Made by a program: the position numbers and the translations under genes. Shown here piece after piece: positions 1-5,876 of a DNA stretch of 11,293 bases. Within the stretch, counting starts at the first letter, position 1, and every line of letters starts with the position of its first letter. This DNA is from Pseudomonadota bacterium (lineage in GTDB: Bacteria > Pseudomonadota > Alphaproteobacteria > Acetobacterales > Acetobacteraceae): positions 1 through 11,293 of the forward strand of contig JAJXXT010000051.1 of the NCBI GenBank assembly GCA_021780935.1, given 5' to 3'. The notes under the pieces are model-generated. The model was not told the origin of the DNA and searched no databases. It was given only the letters and a program-made list of their open reading frames with translations.

Positions 1-957
1 GCGCCGCTGGACGCCGCGCCGCCTGCCGCCGCCACGCGCGCGCGCCTCGGCCCGCGCCTCGCCCTCGGTGTCGCGGCTCTCGATCTGTTCGCCACCTGCC
101 GCGAAGGGCAGCGCCTGGGCCTGTTCGCCGGCCCCGGTGTCGGCAAATCCACGCTGCTGGGCATGCTCGCGCGCGACGCCGGCGCCGATGTGGTGGTCGC
201 TGGCCTGGTCGGCGAGCGCGGGCGGGAGGTTCGCTCGTTCCTCGAGGATGACCTGGGCGAGGGGCTCGCCCGCTCCATCGTCGTGATCGCCACGTCCGAC
301 GCCCCGCCGCTCGCCAGGCGCGAAGCCGCGCGCGCCGCGATGGCGATCGCCGAGCATTTTCGCGACCAGGGAGCGAAGGTGCTGCTGCTGCTCGACAGCG
401 TCACGCGATTCTGCGCCGCGTTGCGCGAGATCGGGCTCGCCGCCGGCGAACCGCCGGCCGCCCGCGGCTACCCGCCGCGTGTCTTTGCCGAATTGCCGCG
501 CCTGTTGGAACGGGCCGGCCCCGGCACCGAGGGCCAGGGCAGCATCACGCTGTTCGCGACGGTCCTGGTGGACGGCGACGACATGACCGAGCCGGTGGCG
601 GACGCGGTGCGCGGCATTCTCGACGGCCATGTCGTGCTCGACCGACGCATCGCGGAATCAGGCCGCTATCCGGCGATGGATGTGCTGCGCTCCCTCTCGC
701 GCACCGTCCCCGGCTGCCTCGAGCCGCACCAGGCGCGCGTCGCGGCCGCCGCCCGCGCCGCCCTGGCGCAGGCTGCCGACCTCGTGGATCTGGTGCGACT
801 CGGCGCCTATCAGCGCGGCACCGATCCGGCGGCCGATGCGGCGCTCGCGGCGGCTCCGGCGATCGAGGCACTGCTGCGTCAGGCGCCCGGAGAGCAGCGC
901 GATCCCGCATCGGGCTTCGCCCGGCTCGCCGCCATCCTCGCTGAAGCCGACGGATGA
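1..957 (+). CDS. fliI: Flagellar protein export ATPase FliI (5'-truncated by window edge)
   Basis: This is the soluble ATPase of the flagellar type III export apparatus. It docks at the cytoplasmic side of the export gate with FliH and FliJ and helps unload export substrates. The frame is open from base 1 and gives 318 residues. The Walker A loop GPGVGKST is at visible residues 44-51, followed by the family segment VGERGREVRSFLED and the Walker B strand VLLLLDSVTRF. Further on are a GSITLFATVLVDGDDMTEPVADA-type region, present here in one uninterrupted run, and DAVRGILDGHVVLDR. FliI proteins are about 440-460 residues long with the P-loop near residue 170-180, so roughly 120-130 N-terminal residues lie outside the window. 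The stop overlaps the fliJ start. Injectisome ATPases (SctN) share these motifs; the FliJ-like partner downstream favours the flagellar assignment. Confidence 0.9.
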   Translation, partial: APLDAAPPAAATRARLGPRLALGVAALDLFATCREGQRLGLFAGPGVGKSTLLGMLARDAGADVVVAGLVGERGREVRSFLEDDLGEGLARSIVVIATSDAPPLARREAARAAMAIAEHFRDQGAKVLLLLDSVTRFCAALREIGLAAGEPPAARGYPPRVFAELPRLLERAGPGTEGQGSITLFATVLVDGDDMTEPVADAVRGILDGHVVLDRRIAESGRYPAMDVLRSLSRTVPGCLEPHQARVAAAARAALAQAADLVDLVRLGAYQRGTDPAADAALAAAPAIEALLRQAPGEQRDPASGFARLAAILAEADG

Positions 958-1382
958 CCCCGGCGGTGCTGACGACGCTGCACCGCCTACGCCAGCGCGC
1001 GCTGGACGCCGCCGCGCAGGCGCTGGCGGCGGCCCAGACGGCGCAGGATCAGGCCGAGGCGGCCGCCCATGCCGCCCATCGCCGTCTCGACACCGAGCGC
1101 GAAGCCGCCGAGGACCTGGCCGCCGATGATGCCGCGGTGGAGGCCTACGCCGCCTGGCTGCCGCGCGGCCGTGCCGCGCTCGCCGAGGCCGAGGCCGCCG
1201 GGACGCGGGCGATGGAGGTGACGAACCTCGCGCGCCACCGCCTCGCGGCCGCGCGCGTGGCCATGGAGGCAGTCGATCTGCTCGCCGCGCGGCTGCGCCA
1301 GCAGGCACGTGAGCGCATCGCCCAGACCGAGCGCGAAACCCTGCAGGAAGCCCTGTCGCGCCCGCCCGAGAACGCGTCGTGA
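954..1382 (+). CDS. fliJ: FliJ-like flagellar export chaperone/stalk protein
   Basis: FliJ is a small antiparallel coiled-coil that inserts into the FliI hexamer, analogous to the gamma stalk of F-type ATPases, and couples export. This product is 142 residues, the normal FliJ size. It is almost entirely alpha-helical and very rich in Ala, Arg, Glu and Gln, with heptad-like spacing and no membrane segment or signal peptide. Its ATG overlaps the fliI stop in an ATGA arrangement, so the two are probably translationally coupled. Primary sequence in FliJ is poorly conserved, so the assignment rests on size, coiled-coil composition and position directly after fliI, not on a diagnostic motif. The gene ends at a convergent gap holding an inverted repeat. 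Confidence 0.72.
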   Translation: MTPAVLTTLHRLRQRALDAAAQALAAAQTAQDQAEAAAHAAHRRLDTEREAAEDLAADDAAVEAYAAWLPRGRAALAEAEAAGTRAMEVTNLARHRLAAARVAMEAVDLLAARLRQQARERIAQTERETLQEALSRPPENAS

Positions 1383-1422
1383 CGCCGCGGGATCGACGAT
1401 CGCCCGCGCCGGTCGCGGCGTC
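1381..1422. terminator. Inverted repeat filling the fliJ/mltA convergent gap; probable bidirectional terminator
   Basis: GACGCCGCG at 1381-1389 is exactly complementary to CGCGGCGTC at 1414-1422, giving a 9-bp stem with a 24-nt interior that itself contains GATCGACGATC. The structure begins inside the fliJ stop codon and ends one base before the mltA stop codon, so it fills the whole gap between convergent genes. There is no T-run on either side, so efficient intrinsic termination is uncertain. Confidence 0.45.
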
Positions 1423-2571
1423 TCAGCGCGACGACGCCAGGGGCGGGCCCTTCGGCAACAGGACATAGGCCTGGCCCTGCTCGCGCATCATCCCGGCCCG
1501 TTCCTCCGCCGCCTTGCCCCAGCCGAAGAAGATGTCTCCGCGCACCGCCCCCTTGATCGCGCCGCCAAGGTCCTGCGCCACCATCAGCCGTTCGATCGGC
1601 TGACGCGTCACCGGGTCCGTGGTCACCACGAAGACCGGAGCGGAGAGCGGCAGGAAGGCCTTGTCCACCGCCAGCGAACGGTCCGGCGAGAGCGGTGTGC
1701 CAAGCGCGCCGGGCGGGCCGATATCCGTCGAGCCGTGCTCGATGCGGAAGAACACATAGGACGGGTCCTGGTCCATCACCCCCTGCGCCTGGGCGGGATG
1801 GTTTTCGAGCCAGCGGCGGATCGACTGCATCGTCACCTGGCGCATCGTCATCGCGCCGCGGTCGACCAGCACCCGGCCGATCGGCACATAGGGATGGCCA
1901 TTCTGCCCGTCATAGGTGACGCGCACGACACTGCCATCCGGCAGGCGGATGCGCCCGGCGCCCTCGACCGAGAGGAAAAACGCATCGATCGGGCTCTTCA
2001 GCCACAGCAGATCGAGGTGCTGCGACGCCAGCGCCCCGCGCTCGATGGCCGCCCGGTCCGGCAGCACCTGTCCTTCGCGCAGGCCGGGAGGGCGGCGCAG
2101 GATCGGCGTCTGGTAGGGCCCCTCGCGGTGCAGCGAGCCCTCGAACTCGGGCTCGAAATAGCCGGTGAACAGCCCCGCGGCAGCGCCGTTCTGGGAGACG
2201 AGGTAGGCGTCGAAGGTGTGCTCGAAGAAGGCGCGCGCGGCATTCGCGTCGCCGGGCGGCACCACGCGGGCCTCGCCACAGGCGAGCCGCCAGGGCGCGG
2301 CCAGCCCGCCGAGTGCCGCCGCCAGCCCGGCGCCGCCGAGCTCGGTGTTCGGGTGGCCCGCCAGCGTGTCGCAATCGCCGATGAAGGGCGGCAGCGCCGC
2401 CGCGAGATTATCGGTCGACCAGCCGGGAATCTGCGAGAAATCGACGCGGGTGAACGCCACGCCCTGCCCCTGCGGCACCGGCGCGGCGGGCGGCGGAAGC
2501 ACCGCCGGCGGCTGGATCGCGCAGCCGGCGAGCAGCGCGATCACGCCGAGGGCGACGAACGGCGAGCGCAT
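1423..2571 (-). CDS. mltA: Membrane-bound lytic murein transglycosylase A (MltA), lipoprotein
   Basis: MltA cleaves the MurNAc-GlcNAc bond of peptidoglycan to leave 1,6-anhydroMurNAc ends. It is tethered to the outer membrane by an N-terminal lipid. The chosen start gives 382 residues beginning MRSPFVALGVIALLAGC, a lipoprotein signal with lipobox LAGC and acylated Cys17. The start overlaps the upstream stop as TGATG; a longer in-frame start 69 bases upstream would bury the signal inside a charged extension. The middle carries the MltA-type core (FTGYFEPEFEGSL, then a RIRLPDG strand). The C-terminal 3D domain has VAQDLGGAIKG and RGDIFFGWG, placing conserved Asp residues at 334 and 346, one of which corresponds to the catalytic Asp of the family. 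Linkage to the Tim44-like gene is common in Alphaproteobacteria. No clear Shine-Dalgarno is visible, so coupling probably sets translation. Confidence 0.92.
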   Translation of the reverse strand: MRSPFVALGVIALLAGCAIQPPAVLPPPAAPVPQGQGVAFTRVDFSQIPGWSTDNLAAALPPFIGDCDTLAGHPNTELGGAGLAAALGGLAAPWRLACGEARVVPPGDANAARAFFEHTFDAYLVSQNGAAAGLFTGYFEPEFEGSLHREGPYQTPILRRPPGLREGQVLPDRAAIERGALASQHLDLLWLKSPIDAFFLSVEGAGRIRLPDGSVVRVTYDGQNGHPYVPIGRVLVDRGAMTMRQVTMQSIRRWLENHPAQAQGVMDQDPSYVFFRIEHGSTDIGPPGALGTPLSPDRSLAVDKAFLPLSAPVFVVTTDPVTRQPIERLMVAQDLGGAIKGAVRGDIFFGWGKAAEERAGMMREQGQAYVLLPKGPPLASSR

Positions 2572-3221
2572 CAGGCGCTGCGCGCGGCGGCGAGGCGCCA
2601 GGTCGGGTCCGGCTGGGCGAGATCGCGCTCCAGCGTCCACAGATCGGTGATTTCGGTCACCGCCTCGGTGCCCTGCACGGTGGCGCCGTCCCGGCCGAGC
2701 GCGCGGCTCACCTGGTCGGAGACGATGCGGATCTGGATCTGCGCGCGCGTGCCGGCCAGCGCCGCGTCGACGATCTCGATCGCCTGCACACCGCGGATAT
2801 CGGTGAGCTGTCTTTCCCCGGCCGTCTCGCGCGCCGCGATGGCGGCCTCGAACCCGGCCAGGGTCTCCGGCGTGAGCAGCGGCACCAGCGCGGCGCGGTC
2901 GCCGGCGGCGAAGGCGGTCACGATCATGCGGAAGGCCGCTTCCGCCCCGTCGAGAAAGCGCTGCGGCGTAAAGCCATGATCCACCCGGCCCATCGCCAGC
3001 AGGGTCTGGCCGAGCGGGGAGGCCGGATCCGGCACGGGGCGAGTCGGCATCGGCTCGGCGCGCCCTTCGATGACCGGGCCGCCCGGCCTCGGTACCGGCT
3101 GACGGACCGGCTGCTCGAAGCCCTGCCGGCGACCGAGCACGCTGCGCAGCCGCAGGGCGAGGAACACCGCCACCATGGCGAACAGGACGATGTCGACCGG
3201 AAAACTGCCTGATCCCGTCAT
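2571..3221 (-). CDS. Tim44/TimA family membrane-anchored putative adaptor protein
   Basis: The product is 216 residues from the ATG at 3221, which follows an AGGTGA-type ribosome site. It starts with one hydrophobic helix (about residues 8-24, VDIVLFAMVAVFLALRL) followed by the basic stretch RSVLGRRQG, a hallmark of alphaproteobacterial TimA proteins. A Pro-rich linker follows, then a C-terminal Tim44-like domain (about residues 85-216). Tim44 is the mitochondrial presequence-translocase adaptor. The bacterial relatives sit in the inner membrane and their function is poorly defined, although linkage to secB and mltA suggests envelope or export work. An in-frame ATG 99 bases further upstream gives an Arg-rich extension with no family resemblance and was not used. 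The stop overlaps the mltA start by one base, so the two form an operon. Confidence 0.85.
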   Translation of the reverse strand: MTGSGSFPVDIVLFAMVAVFLALRLRSVLGRRQGFEQPVRQPVPRPGGPVIEGRAEPMPTRPVPDPASPLGQTLLAMGRVDHGFTPQRFLDGAEAAFRMIVTAFAAGDRAALVPLLTPETLAGFEAAIAARETAGERQLTDIRGVQAIEIVDAALAGTRAQIQIRIVSDQVSRALGRDGATVQGTEAVTEITDLWTLERDLAQPDPTWRLAAARSA

Positions 3222-3328
3222 GTTGGCTACATCACCTCGCTTGCCTGGTCCGGCCCTCGGGAGCCGCCGCGTCGTGGCCCACCGGCGGCTGGACATAAGA
3301 CGCCAGGCACCGCTGCACAATCATTTCG

Positions 3329-3339
3329 CAGGTTACCTG
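3329..3339. repeat. Short perfect palindrome in the divergent TimA/phosphatase promoter region
   Basis: CAGGT-T-ACCTG is an 11-bp inverted repeat in the 167-bp gap (3222-3388) between divergent genes. It lies upstream of the candidate plus-strand promoter and could be a half-turn operator. It is too short to assign to a regulator family. The rest of the gap shows no small ORF and no convincing minus-strand promoter. Confidence 0.2.
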
Positions 3340-3349
3340 ACGGTCATCC

Positions 3350-3378
3350 TTGGCGCACCGCCGGCGCTCCGCTACCTA
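3350..3378 (+). promoter_or_regulatory. Candidate housekeeping promoter for the histidine-phosphatase gene
   Basis: TTGGCGC at 3350-3356 and GCTACCTA at 3371-3378 are separated by 14 nt. This resembles the Caulobacter housekeeping form TTGACGS-N10-14-GCTANAWC, with a good -35 match and a partial -10 match. The predicted start of transcription falls only a few bases before the ATG at 3389, so the leader would be very short. Confidence 0.35.
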
Positions 3379-3388
3379 ACCAGGCGTC

Positions 3389-3943
3389 ATGATCCTGCTG
3401 CGCCACGGCCAAAGCGAGTTCAATCTGCACTTCGGAGCGACCAGGCGCGACCCTGGCATCGAGGATCCGAGGCTGACCGAACTCGGCCACGACCAGGCCC
3501 ATCGTGCCGCCGAGGCGCTGACCGGCGCCGGCGTCCGCCGCATCGTCGCCTCGCCGTATATGCGCGCCTTGCAGACCGCGCGCCCGATCGCCGAGATGCT
3601 GGGCCTCAAGGTCGAGGTCGAGCCGCTGGTGCGCGAGCGCTATGCCTTCAGCTGCGATGTCGGCACCCCGCGCTCGCGCCTGGAGGCGATGTGGCCGCAT
3701 CTCGATTTCTCGCCACTCGCCGAGTGCTGGTGGCCGGAAGGGCCGGAGCCGCATGACAGCGTTCTCGAACGCGCGGCCCGGTTTCGCGATGCCCAGTCGG
3801 CGCTGGCCGACTGGTCGGCCACGCTCGTCGTCTGCCACTGGGGCTTCATCATGGCGATGACGGGGATTTCGGTCGCCAACGGCACCTGGCTGCTCTGCGA
3901 CCCCACGGCGCCGCCGCCGGCGACGATCTCCTGGCGCGTCTAG
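3389..3943 (+). CDS. Histidine phosphatase family protein (phosphoglycerate mutase-like)
   Basis: This is a member of the histidine phosphatase (branch 1) superfamily, which transfers phosphate through a phosphohistidine. The 184-residue product opens with LLRHGQSEFN, carrying the RHG nucleophile (His6). It then has LTELGHDQA, SPYMRALQTARP (the conserved basic-residue segment), a long acidic/aromatic central insert (LVRERYAFSCDVG...WWPEGPEP), and finally VVCHWGFIMAMTG, where the second catalytic His sits in CHWGF. The family acts on sugar phosphates, nucleotides, phosphoproteins and other small molecules, and the sequence does not reveal the substrate. There is no signal peptide, so it is probably cytoplasmic. 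The ribosome site is weak (CAGG). It sits between the Tim44-like gene and secB, where many Alphaproteobacteria carry an fxsA-like gene instead. Confidence 0.88.
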   Translation: MILLRHGQSEFNLHFGATRRDPGIEDPRLTELGHDQAHRAAEALTGAGVRRIVASPYMRALQTARPIAEMLGLKVEVEPLVRERYAFSCDVGTPRSRLEAMWPHLDFSPLAECWWPEGPEPHDSVLERAARFRDAQSALADWSATLVVCHWGFIMAMTGISVANGTWLLCDPTAPPPATISWRV

Positions 3944-3953
3944 AGCCAGATCC

Positions 3954-3982
3954 GGCCGGATCAAATCATCCGGCCCGATTTT
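3954..3982 (+). terminator. Probable intrinsic terminator after the histidine-phosphatase gene
   Basis: GGCCGGAT at 3954-3961 pairs with ATCCGGCC at 3968-3975 across a 6-nt loop, followed by CGA and TTTT at 3979-3982. The hairpin starts 10 bases after the stop codon. The T-run is short, so efficiency is uncertain, but it would separate this gene from secB, which has its own candidate promoter. Confidence 0.5.
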
Positions 3983-4013
3983 CCGGGCTTCCTCGCCCGG
4001 TGTCGATCCGCGG

Positions 4014-4042
4014 TTGGCCTGCGATCGGTGCCGTGCTACCGC
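4014..4042 (+). promoter_or_regulatory. Candidate promoter for secB
   Basis: TTGGCCT at 4014-4020, a 14-nt gap, then GCTACCGC from 4035 reproduces the spacing and the GCTACC core of the element before the neighbouring phosphatase gene. The predicted transcript starts near 4049, just ahead of the GGAGA ribosome site at 4056-4060. Both hexamers are imperfect. Confidence 0.33.
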
Positions 4043-4065
4043 GGCGCACCTTTGCGGAGACGCCG

Positions 4066-4572
4066 ATGTCCGAGACCGCCCAGCCCCAGGCCGCCGCCCC
4101 CCCTCTGGTGGTCAACCTGCAATACGTGAAGGACCTGTCCTTCGAGGTGCCAGGGGCGCCGCTGATCTACACGACGCTGCGCCAGCCACCGCGTGTCGAG
4201 ATCAATCTGGACGTCCAGGCCCGCCGCGTCACCGATGGCCACAACAGTTTCGAGGTCGGGATCGCCATCCGCGCCGAGGCCTTCGACCCCGCGCCAGCGG
4301 CGGGAACGGAGGCGGCGCGAATCTTCCTCGCCGACCTCGTCTATGCCGGCGTCTTCACGCTGAACGGCATCCCCGAGGCGAGCGTGGAGCCGGTGCTGCT
4401 GGTGGAATGCCCGCGGCTGCTGTTCCCGTTCGCGCGCGACGTGCTGGCAACCGCCACGCGCGATGGCGGCTTCCCGCCGGTGCTGCTGCAGCCGATCGAC
4501 TTCCTCAGCCTTTGGCAATCCCGCCGTGCGCAGGGGACGGGCGGCCTGGAGAACGGCGCCGCGAACGCCTGA
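4066..4572 (+). CDS. secB: Protein-export chaperone SecB
   Basis: SecB is a homotetrameric cytosolic chaperone that holds presecretory proteins unfolded and delivers them to SecA at the SecYEG translocon. The 168-residue product shows the family signatures in order: NLQYVKDLSFEVPGAP near residues 19-34, the strand VEINLDVQARRV, the central LVYAGVFTLNGIP, then VEPVLLVECPRLLFPFARD and GGFPPVLLQPIDFLSLW. A short Ala/Pro-rich N-terminus and a variable C-terminal tail are normal. The ATG at 4066 follows GGAGA by 5 nt. An in-frame ATG at 4000 would add 22 residues unlike SecB and overlap the candidate promoter, so it was rejected. Proximity to the Tim44-like gene is typical of Alphaproteobacteria. 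Confidence 0.96.
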   Translation: MSETAQPQAAAPPLVVNLQYVKDLSFEVPGAPLIYTTLRQPPRVEINLDVQARRVTDGHNSFEVGIAIRAEAFDPAPAAGTEAARIFLADLVYAGVFTLNGIPEASVEPVLLVECPRLLFPFARDVLATATRDGGFPPVLLQPIDFLSLWQSRRAQGTGGLENGAANA

Positions 4573-4616
4573 AGCCGCGTTCGGCCCGTTTCCGGTCGGC
4601 GTCGCCCCTGCTCGGC

Positions 4617-4650
4617 GTGGTGGTGCCGGCCGCGGTGGTGCCGGGCGTGG
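4617..4650. repeat. GGTGGTGCCGG direct repeat in the secB / membrane-protein convergent gap
   Basis: The 81-bp gap between secB and the five-helix membrane protein gene is GT/GC-rich and contains GGTGGTGCCGG twice (about 4619-4629 and 4634-4644), with a further GTGGTG after each. I see no clean hairpin with a T-run, so I do not call it a terminator. It is most simply low-complexity sequence. Confidence 0.4.
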
Positions 4651-4653
4651 TGC

Positions 4654-5235
4654 TTACAGTCCGGTGCCGAACCGCGCCATGATGACGATGATGGCGATCT
4701 GCAGCAGGCCCTGGAAGCCGACGCCATACACATAAAACCGCATCAGACGCCCGATGCGCGCGCCGTCCGGTTGCGGCTTGCGCAGCTCGAAATAGACCTT
4801 GAGGTTGATCGGCAGCAGCACGCCGAGCCCCTGGACGGTGAGGATGGTGATGATCACCAGCGCCCCGGCCACCCAGGCGAATTGCGGCCACGGCAGCGCG
4901 AGGAAGCCGACGCGGCCAGCGAGGTACCAGCCGGCGGTGCCGGTCATCACCGCCAGCGTGGGCATCAGGAACAGCATTTTCGGCATCAGCCGGCAGGCGA
5001 CGGCGCGCCGGGCCGGCGGCGACACCTGGCGCAAGATGGGTCCCATCACGAAGCCCATGAACAGGTCGATCCCGGTCCACAGCAGCCCGCACAGGATATG
5101 GACGAAGGTGAGCGCCCAGAGACTGGGGCTGGCGAGCGCCGTGACCAGGACGGCCAGCGCAAGCGCCACCCAGACCAGGTTCCGGGGATTGATTCCTGGG
5201 AAATCGTCAGCCCCAGCGGCTATCGTGGTGGACAT
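4654..5235 (-). CDS. Five-helix inner-membrane protein of unknown function
   Basis: The 193-residue product is strongly hydrophobic, with about five predicted membrane helices (residues ~18-36, 39-65, 86-108, 118-140 and 164-189) and short basic loops such as QVSPPARRAVACR and ELRKPQPDGARIGR. Helix 2 contains FVHILCGLLWTGIDLFMG with the only His (46) and an intramembrane Asp (57). The VH..CGLLW.G pattern loosely recalls CopD/DUF2269-type integral membrane proteins, but one His alone does not prove heme or metal binding, and I do not assign a family. It diverges from the cytochrome c gene across a gap holding an FNR-type site. It could therefore be co-regulated and serve as a membrane partner in the same redox pathway; this is inference. 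No Shine-Dalgarno precedes the ATG, and a -10-like element is placed so that the transcript may be leaderless. Confidence 0.78.
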   Translation of the reverse strand: MSTTIAAGADDFPGINPRNLVWVALALAVLVTALASPSLWALTFVHILCGLLWTGIDLFMGFVMGPILRQVSPPARRAVACRLMPKMLFLMPTLAVMTGTAGWYLAGRVGFLALPWPQFAWVAGALVIITILTVQGLGVLLPINLKVYFELRKPQPDGARIGRLMRFYVYGVGFQGLLQIAIIVIMARFGTGL

Positions 5236-5241
5236 AATGAT

Positions 5242-5249
5242 AATCTAGC
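5242..5249 (-). promoter_or_regulatory. Candidate -10 element giving a leaderless transcript of the membrane-protein gene
   Basis: On the minus strand GCTAGATT (5249-5242) ends six bases before the ATG at 5235, which puts the A of the start codon at the expected +1 position. It matches the GCTANAWC-type -10 at seven of eight positions. No -35 is visible at normal spacing. The FNR-type site would be centred about 69-70 bases upstream, a possible class I activator position. Confidence 0.35.
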
Positions 5250-5297
5250 AGGATTGAGGGCTGGTCTCGCAAGCGCCATCAGCAAGCTTACAATTCC

Positions 5298-5311
5298 TTG
5301 ATTTCGATCAA
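5298..5311. promoter_or_regulatory. FNR/FixK/Dnr-type anaerobox upstream of the cytochrome c gene
   Basis: TTGAT-TTCG-ATCAA is an exact match to the anaerobox consensus TTGAT-N4-ATCAA of CRP/FNR-family regulators. The palindrome extends to 7-bp arms (CCTTGAT/ATCAAGG, 5296-5313). Its centre (5304.5) lies 27.5 bases before the first base of TACAAT, placing it at about -40 to -41.5, the class II activation position. It also lies between two divergent genes and could act on both. Confidence 0.85.
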
Positions 5312-5331
5312 GGTGCTCGGGCGCTCAAAGG

Positions 5332-5337
5332 TACAAT
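5332..5337 (+). promoter_or_regulatory. -10 element of the anaerobox-dependent cytochrome c promoter
   Basis: TACAAT differs from TATAAT at one position. With the anaerobox replacing the -35, it predicts transcription from about 5344-5346, leaving a leader of about 22 bases with the GGAGGA ribosome site at 5354-5359. No better -35 hexamer is seen, as expected for an activator-dependent promoter. Confidence 0.65.
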
Positions 5338-5366
5338 GGCGAACGATCCAAACGGAGGATGACGTC

Positions 5367-5753
5367 ATGCGGATTCGGCTTGCGTTGGGTACGATCCTGG
5401 CACTCTCTTTCACCGTGGCGGCGCTGCCGCTGCACTCGGCGCGCGCCGCCGACGCGGCCGCCGGCAAGCGGCTGTTTCATCAGCGCTGCTCGATCTGCCA
5501 CAGCGACGAGAAGGGCGAGAACAAGATCGGCCCGTCGCTGTTCGGCGTTGTCGGGCGGAAAGCGGGCACGGAAGCCGGCTACCACTACTCGGCTGCGAAC
5601 GAGAAGAGCGGCCTGACCTGGGACGAGGCGACGCTCGACCGCTATCTGCAGCGCCCGAGCAAGGCGGTGCCTGGCACCAAGATGAGCTTTGCGGGCATGC
5701 CGAACGCGTCGCAGCGCGCGGACGTGATCGCCTTTCTGGCGACGCTCCACTGA
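5367..5753 (+). CDS. Secreted class I c-type cytochrome (monoheme)
   Basis: This is a small periplasmic electron carrier of the cytochrome c2/c550 type. The 128-residue precursor has a signal peptide (hydrophobic LALGTILALSFTVAALPL, cleavage near ARA at 25-27). Residues A28 DAAAGKRLFHQRC lead into the heme-binding site CSICH at 41-45. Downstream are KIGPSLFGVVGRKAG, the aromatic YHYSAAN segment and PGTKMSFAG, where Met106 is the likely sixth heme ligand, then a C-terminal helix RADVIAFLATL. This order is standard for class I cytochromes. The ATG at 5367 follows GGAGGA by 7 nt; an upstream in-frame ATG at 5298 would overlap the anaerobox and was rejected. It precedes the Cyc2-like gene, so a role as that protein's soluble periplasmic partner is a reasonable inference. 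Confidence 0.93.
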   Translation: MRIRLALGTILALSFTVAALPLHSARAADAAAGKRLFHQRCSICHSDEKGENKIGPSLFGVVGRKAGTEAGYHYSAANEKSGLTWDEATLDRYLQRPSKAVPGTKMSFAGMPNASQRADVIAFLATLH

Positions 5754-5756
5754 CTG

Positions 5757-5784
5757 GCGCCGCACTGCAACACCGCCGTTTTTT
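5757..5784 (+). terminator. Possible weak terminator after the cytochrome c gene
   Basis: A TTTTTT run at 5779-5784 follows a poor stem: GGCG at 5757-5760 can pair with CGCC about 14 bases downstream. The stem is weak and the call is tentative. If real, the cytochrome c and Cyc2-like genes would be separate transcripts, consistent with each having its own anaerobox. Confidence 0.3.
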
Positions 5785-5794
5785 CGATGCCCAA

Positions 5795-5808
5795 TTGATC
5801 GACATCAA
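5795..5808. promoter_or_regulatory. FNR/FixK/Dnr-type anaerobox upstream of the Cyc2-like gene
   Basis: TTGAT-CGAC-ATCAA is a second exact anaerobox, about 500 bp from the first. Its centre (5801.5) is again 27.5 bases before a -10-like hexamer, the same geometry as at the cytochrome c promoter. The site lies 68 bases upstream of the start codon in an AT-rich island inside otherwise GC-rich DNA. Confidence 0.85.
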
Positions 5809-5828
5809 AGTGTAAGGAAGCGAAAGAC

Positions 5829-5834
5829 TAAAAA
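5829..5834 (+). promoter_or_regulatory. -10-like element of the anaerobox-dependent Cyc2-like promoter
   Basis: TAAAAA lacks the final T of the consensus but sits at the same offset from the anaerobox as TACAAT does upstream of the cytochrome c gene. It predicts transcription from about 5841. The leader would then begin with an imperfect hairpin (CGACG 5842-5846 / CGTCG 5855-5859) just ahead of the GGAGGG ribosome site at 5865-5870. Confidence 0.5.
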
Positions 5835-5876
5835 ACCGCAACGACGTGTTCATGCGTCGGTTACGGAGGGCTGAAG

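Noticed and set aside
1309..2979. A 556-codon open frame on the plus strand opposite mltA
   Set aside because: It overlaps fliJ, mltA and the Tim44-like gene on the other strand, and its product is Arg/His/Ala-rich with no recognisable domain.
3950..3961. Palindrome ATCCGGCCGGAT after the histidine-phosphatase gene as an operator
   Set aside because: Its right half forms the left arm of a better stem-loop followed by TTTT, so the terminator explanation is preferred.
5359..5368. Perfect palindrome ATGACGTCAT overlapping the cytochrome c start codon
   Set aside because: It has no loop, so it cannot form a hairpin, and it lies in the transcribed leader downstream of a well-explained promoter; most simply chance.
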